A stretch of DNA of 8,743 bases. It comes from an uncultured Collinsella sp. (GTDB lineage: Bacteria > Actinomycetota > Coriobacteriia > Coriobacteriales > Coriobacteriaceae). Below the pieces are notes generated by a model. The model saw only the letters and a program-made list of their open reading frames with translations, ran no database searches and had not been told where the DNA came from. Positions 5,614 to 8,743 of the stretch are shown here, piece after piece. Every line of letters starts with the position of its first letter. The stretch's first letter is position 1. The position numbers and the translations under genes are program-made. The stretch is from the NCBI GenBank assembly GCA_900551195.1, contig URVD01000065.1, positions 1 through 8,743 of the forward strand. The letters are read 5' to 3'.

Positions 5614-6536
5614 AGCTCCACCCGCATAATGCGCCGGATAACCACCAGGGCAACGGCGTTGAGGGCAAGACCCAGCACCACAGCGCCCGCGCCGGCAGGC
5701 GTCGCAAGACCGCGACGAAAATCTGCCGAAAGCAGCGCCAACACCGCGCACATGCCCGCCGGCATCGCCGCGACCATATGCGCAGACATGCGAGCCTGCG
5801 ACGTCTTAACATCCAGGCGGCGCTTGAGCTCAATGCGCTCCCCCACCATGCTCGACGCCTCGGACAGTAAGTCGGCAAGCGGAGCGCCGGTGCGCTGAGA
5901 CACCTTAAGCGCCAAGGTCACAAGCGAAAGACCGGGGGCGTCGATACGCACGAGCAAGTCATCGAGCGCGTCGGTCGCCGAGATGCCGCAATCGATCGCC
6001 GCCGCCACCCGCAAAAACTCGGTATGCACTGGCTCTTGCGCATGAGCGCCCACAAAGCGCATGCCCTGGGCCAGCGAATGTCCCGAGGCAAGCGACATGG
6101 AAAGTGCGGTAAACGCCTCGGGCATTGCCTCTTCTGCATCGTGTTGCTCGCGCCGGCTCTCAAAGCCATCCCGAGCGGCACCAACGGCAAACGGAGCAAC
6201 AAGTCCCAAGGCAAATCCGAGGGGCGATAACGACACCATCGTTAGTAAAACGCAGCAGACACCGCTCGATAGCAGCAGAAACGCCAAACGTCCCGAAGCA
6301 TCTTCGATCACGAGGCCAAGGCGATGCGCCGGAGCCAGCGATGCCCACGAACGGGCGATCTTTTTCAGCAGATCGTTTTCCACCAGCTCACGCGGCAGCT
6401 TCTCTGCCACCGTCTCGAGCGCCTGACGTGCCAGCTCCGCCGGCGGTACCTGCGGCACACGAGGTTCCGCCCCGCACGCCGTCGCGACAGAAAGCCCTGC
6501 CAAGCCCCCTACGACGAGGGGCACAGTGATCTCCAT
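5610..6536 (-). CDS. tadB: TadB, Flp pilus inner-membrane platform protein
   Basis: This 308-residue protein has membrane segments near residues 4-20, 84-103, 105-121, 253-270 and 280-300. A cytoplasmic T2SSF domain lies between them (about 137-250), with the typical EAMPEAFTALSMSLASGHSL and KVSQRTGAPLADLLSEAS blocks. It is homologous to GspF/PilC-type platform proteins and is expected to couple TadA ATP hydrolysis to pilin movement. ATG 6536 overlaps the tadA stop by 28 nt and is preceded by AGGAGG with a 7-nt spacer, the best ribosome site in the window. The length is normal for TadB. It is followed at once by tadC through an ATGA overlap, so the two partners are likely made in step. Confidence 0.93.
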   Translation of the reverse strand: MEITVPLVVGGLAGLSVATACGAEPRVPQVPPAELARQALETVAEKLPRELVENDLLKKIARSWASLAPAHRLGLVIEDASGRLAFLLLSSGVCCVLLTMVSLSPLGFALGLVAPFAVGAARDGFESRREQHDAEEAMPEAFTALSMSLASGHSLAQGMRFVGAHAQEPVHTEFLRVAAAIDCGISATDALDDLLVRIDAPGLSLVTLALKVSQRTGAPLADLLSEASSMVGERIELKRRLDVKTSQARMSAHMVAAMPAGMCAVLALLSADFRRGLATPAGAGAVVLGLALNAVALVVIRRIMRVEL

Positions 6537-7837
6537 TCGTCCACCTCCTCTTGTGTGAGCGTCCCCGACCGCAGGCCTTCTGCGATAAACGGCGGCTCGC
6601 GGTCAAGCGTCCAGGTGCGCTCGGCGGCATCGAACGTCACATAGCGCTCGAGCTCTACGCCGCCCGATGCGGCACGTCGCACCCCCGAATACGAGGAGAC
6701 GAAGCGCCTGCCATCGGCGTGGCGCTCGGACATCACGATACCGTCGAGTGCCATGGCAATCTGCTCCTCGATGAGCTCGCTCGGCAGATCGATGCCATAA
6801 CGTGCAAGCAACGTCAGACGCACCACGGTCTCCTGTTCTGAACCCGCATGAAGCGTGGTGAGCGACCCGTCGTGGCCCGTGTTCATGGCCTGCAACATGT
6901 CGCAGCACTCGGCACCGCGCACCTCGCCCACCACGATGCGGTCGGGGCGCATGCGCAGGGCATTAGTCACCAGGTCGCGGATCGTCACCGCGCCTTCACC
7001 CTCAATTGAAGCCTCGCGCGCCTCTAGGCGCACCACGTGCGGATGATGCGCAAACTTGAGCTCGGCAGAGTCCTCGATCGTCACGATGCGCTCGCCGGTG
7101 GAAATCTCACATGACAACGCGTTGAGCAGGGTGGTCTTACCAGATCCCGTGCCTCCCGCAACCGCCAGGTCCTGTCGCAGCGACACCGCGCACGACAGCA
7201 GCTGCGCATACCAAAGCGGCAGCGACCCCAGCCCCACAAGCTCGTCCAGCGAGCAGATACGGTCCGAGAACTTTCGGATGGTGAGAATCGGTCCGTCAAT
7301 CGCCACAGGCGGAATCACCGCGTTGACGCGATAGCCCGTTTTGAGGCGGGCGTTGACGATGGGGCTGCGCTCGTCGATACGGCGGCCAAGTGGCGAGATG
7401 ATGCGGTCGATAAGCACACGGATCTGTTCATCATCCTCAAACGCATGCTCGATGGGGTACAAGACGCCGCCGCGTTCAAAGAAAGCCGAGCGGCAGCCGT
7501 TGATCATGATCTCGGTAACGGTGTCGTCCTCGATGAGCGGCTGCAACGGCCCCAGGCCCACCACGTCATCCAAAATCTCGTCGATGATGGTCTCGCGCTC
7601 GGGCGTCGCGAGATCGGTCGGCTCCTCAACATTGAGCGCCGCCTCCACCGCAGGACGCAATTCCGAGCGGGCAAGTGCCGGGTCGATATAGGCGCTGATA
7701 CGCGCCACTTCGTCGTAACCCATGCGGTCCATCACGGCGCGCTTGGTGCGTCGTTTCACGGCGCGGCGACGCCCCGCATCTACAGGCGCTGCCGCCGCCG
7801 CAGCGCCGGCAGCCTTAATCCTCGTTTGCAGGCTCAT
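6509..7837 (-). CDS. tadA: TadA/CpaF, secretion ATPase of the Flp pilus
   Basis: This full-length 442-residue protein belongs to the GspE/VirB11-like ATPase superfamily, CpaF branch. An Ala-rich then Arg/Lys-rich N-terminus (about 10-38) leads into the N-terminal domain. That domain carries [20 protein letters not shown] (94-113), a CpaF hallmark. The Walker A motif is GGTGSGKTT (228-236, K234). The Asp box is [10 protein letters not shown] (251-260), Walker B is [11 protein letters not shown] (300-310, E305), and the His box is [14 protein letters not shown] (319-332). All catalytic elements are present, so it should be active as a cytoplasmic hexamer powering pilus extension and perhaps retraction. 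No separate retraction ATPase is seen. ATG 7837 overlaps the tadZ stop as ATGA, with GAGGGTG upstream. Confidence 0.96.
   Translation of the reverse strand: MSLQTRIKAAGAAAAAAPVDAGRRRAVKRRTKRAVMDRMGYDEVARISAYIDPALARSELRPAVEAALNVEEPTDLATPERETIIDEILDDVVGLGPLQPLIEDDTVTEIMINGCRSAFFERGGVLYPIEHAFEDDEQIRVLIDRIISPLGRRIDERSPIVNARLKTGYRVNAVIPPVAIDGPILTIRKFSDRICSLDELVGLGSLPLWYAQLLSCAVSLRQDLAVAGGTGSGKTTLLNALSCEISTGERIVTIEDSAELKFAHHPHVVRLEAREASIEGEGAVTIRDLVTNALRMRPDRIVVGEVRGAECCDMLQAMNTGHDGSLTTLHAGSEQETVVRLTLLARYGIDLPSELIEEQIAMALDGIVMSERHADGRRFVSSYSGVRRAASGGVELERYVTFDAAERTWTLDREPPFIAEGLRSGTLTQEEVDEWRSLCPSS
6541..6549 (-). promoter_or_regulatory. Strong ribosome binding site of tadB
   Basis: AGGAGGTGG on the minus strand lies inside the end of tadA, with AGGAGG 7 nt before ATG 6536. 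It confirms the overlapping start. Confidence 0.8.
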
Positions 7838-8743
7838 CGCTGATCACCCTCGCGCAACCAGGGAAGGCGGATACGCGGGCGTTCGGTGCGCGTTGCACGG
7901 TCGGCGACCATATCGCTCCAAGGGCCGACGGCGCACCCCAGTTCCACGAGCATCTCGCGCGTGGCCTCGCGCACGCTAGTCGCAAAAGCGCTGGTCTGCC
8001 CCACTGCCTCGTCAGCGCGCCCAAACGCCATGAGCGCGGCGAGATCCTGCCCGCCATCGGCGATACGAATCTTGGAGCTTAACGCACAGGCAATCTCAAA
8101 GCGCATGGCGACGTCCTCGTCTGCCCCGCGCGCACCGAACCGGTTGAACACGGCGCTCATGCGCGTGCGCGGCACACCTACTCGACCTGCCAGTTCAATG
8201 ACGCGCGATGCCGATGCCGCGGACGACACCGCCGCATCGCCAACGACCAGGCAACGGTCGCTCGCCGCCACCGCAGCCGCCACGGCGTCGCCCCAAAAGA
8301 CCGAGGTATCGATAAAGACCACGTCGGATTCGCGACGCAGAACATCAAGCAGTAGCTCCACCGGACGCGCCATGAGCTCAGCTTGCTCGGGCGCCGCGAC
8401 GGGACCCCAGAGCGTAACGCCCGGCGCCACGCGCATCGATGTGGCTACGATATCCGGCTCGGTGAGCATGCCCGCCGCCGACGGCTCGATAAGTGCCGCC
8501 ATATCGCGCGGAGCATCGACGCCTAACAAGTCGTAAAGGTTTCCAAACATCAGGTCCAGGTCGAGCACGGCGGCACGCAAGCCCAACAGCGACGATGTGT
8601 GTGCCATGGTGGCAACGATCGTCGACTTGCCGCAACCGCCCGAACCCGAAATAGCGCAGATGACCGGAGCTCGATGCGGCGGAGCGGCAGCGTCTGCCGG
8701 CGGCATCGGAGGCGGCGGGGCGGGCGTCGGTGGCAGCGCCCCC
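7834..8743 (-). CDS. tadZ: TadZ/CpaE-like ParA-family ATPase, N-terminus beyond the window
   Basis: A MinD/ParA-type ATPase that, in Tad systems, sits at the pole or assembly site and helps place the machine. Counting from the Met at 8706: Walker A is GSGGCGKST (21-29, K27), the A' region is VLDLDLMFGN (47-56), and Walker B is VVFIDTS (129-135, D133). A typical ADRCLVVGD-like strand (ASDRCLVVGD, 148-157) follows. The signature Lys of deviant Walker A (KGGxGK) is replaced by Ser/Gly. The frame stays open to the window edge, with 12 further codons encoding Ala/Pro-rich residues (ALPPTPAPPPP), so Met 8706 is probably not the start. The Pro-rich run looks like a linker to an N-terminal domain, perhaps the receiver-like domain known in CpaE/TadZ proteins. 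The stop overlaps tadA by 4 nt. Confidence 0.88.
   Translation of the reverse strand, partial: GALPPTPAPPPPMPPADAAAPPHRAPVICAISGSGGCGKSTIVATMAHTSSLLGLRAAVLDLDLMFGNLYDLLGVDAPRDMAALIEPSAAGMLTEPDIVATSMRVAPGVTLWGPVAAPEQAELMARPVELLLDVLRRESDVVFIDTSVFWGDAVAAAVAASDRCLVVGDAAVSSAASASRVIELAGRVGVPRTRMSAVFNRFGARGADEDVAMRFEIACALSSKIRIADGGQDLAALMAFGRADEAVGQTSAFATSVREATREMLVELGCAVGPWSDMVADRATRTERPRIRLPWLREGDQR

Noticed and set aside
5614..5751. N-terminal extension of TadC to ATG 5751
   Set aside because: The extra 46 residues (Cys/Arg/Gly-rich) lie inside tadB, and a coupled ATGA start at 5613 with a ribosome site matches the family's N-terminal membrane segment.
4972..6536. Type II secretion or ordinary type IV pilus system
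   Set aside because: The TadA/CpaF-type ATPase, two separate short T2SSF proteins and the small Flp pilin with EY at +5/+6 fit a Tad locus, and no GspD/PilQ, PilM-P or retraction ATPase is present.
7886..8536. 216-residue open frame on the plus strand, opposite tadZ
   Set aside because: It is rich in Ser, Thr, Ala and Arg in the way antisense frames of high-GC genes are, has no recognisable domain, and lies wholly against a gene with intact Walker motifs.

Overview
The window suggests a high-GC, Gram-positive-type actinobacterium. A gut Coriobacteriia relative such as Collinsella fits best, but that is an inference from base composition, codon use and the style of the pilus genes, not from a search. 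All supported genes lie on the minus strand, so biological order runs from right to left.

Positions 8743 to 552 hold one tightly packed Tad (tight adherence, type IVc / Flp pilus) operon. In transcription order it encodes a TadZ/CpaE-like ParA-type ATPase (cut by the right edge), the TadA/CpaF secretion ATPase, the inner-membrane platform proteins TadB and TadC, a small Flp major pilin, an unrecognised 187-residue single-pass membrane protein, and a 72-residue Flp/TadE-like pseudopilin. Then come a 178-residue TadE-like pseudopilin, a 717-residue TadG-like protein, a second 158-residue TadE-like pseudopilin and a DUF192 protein. Junctions are overlaps of 1 to 65 nt or gaps of 1 to 10 nt, with clear Shine-Dalgarno sequences inside the preceding gene. 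This points to one polycistronic, translationally coupled unit whose promoter lies beyond the right edge.

The expected division of labour, from knowledge of Tad systems, is as follows. TadZ places the machine, TadA supplies ATP-driven force, and TadB/TadC form the membrane platform. The Flp pilin is the fibre, the TadE-like proteins are minor or priming pseudopilins, and the TadG-like protein is a large surface-exposed component. No prepilin peptidase (TadV/CpaA), CpaB/RcpC or secretin is seen here. A secretin would not be needed in a cell with a single membrane; the peptidase must be encoded elsewhere, perhaps just past the right edge.

Positions 473 to 551 form a short spacer with a perfect 6-bp palindrome. 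Positions 185 to 469 encode a small ribbon-helix-helix protein of antitoxin type with no toxin beside it. Positions 62 to 184 carry a good sigma-70-type promoter and a leader hairpin for a tRNA-Phe gene, whose 3' end is cut by the left edge.

The main points for a second look are a shared prepilin processing motif with Ala instead of Gly before the cut in four proteins, and its degenerate copy without Glu+5 in the TadG-like protein. Others are a CXXCH motif in that protein, an uncertain start for the 178-residue TadE-like gene, and the unrecognised membrane protein next to the major pilin.
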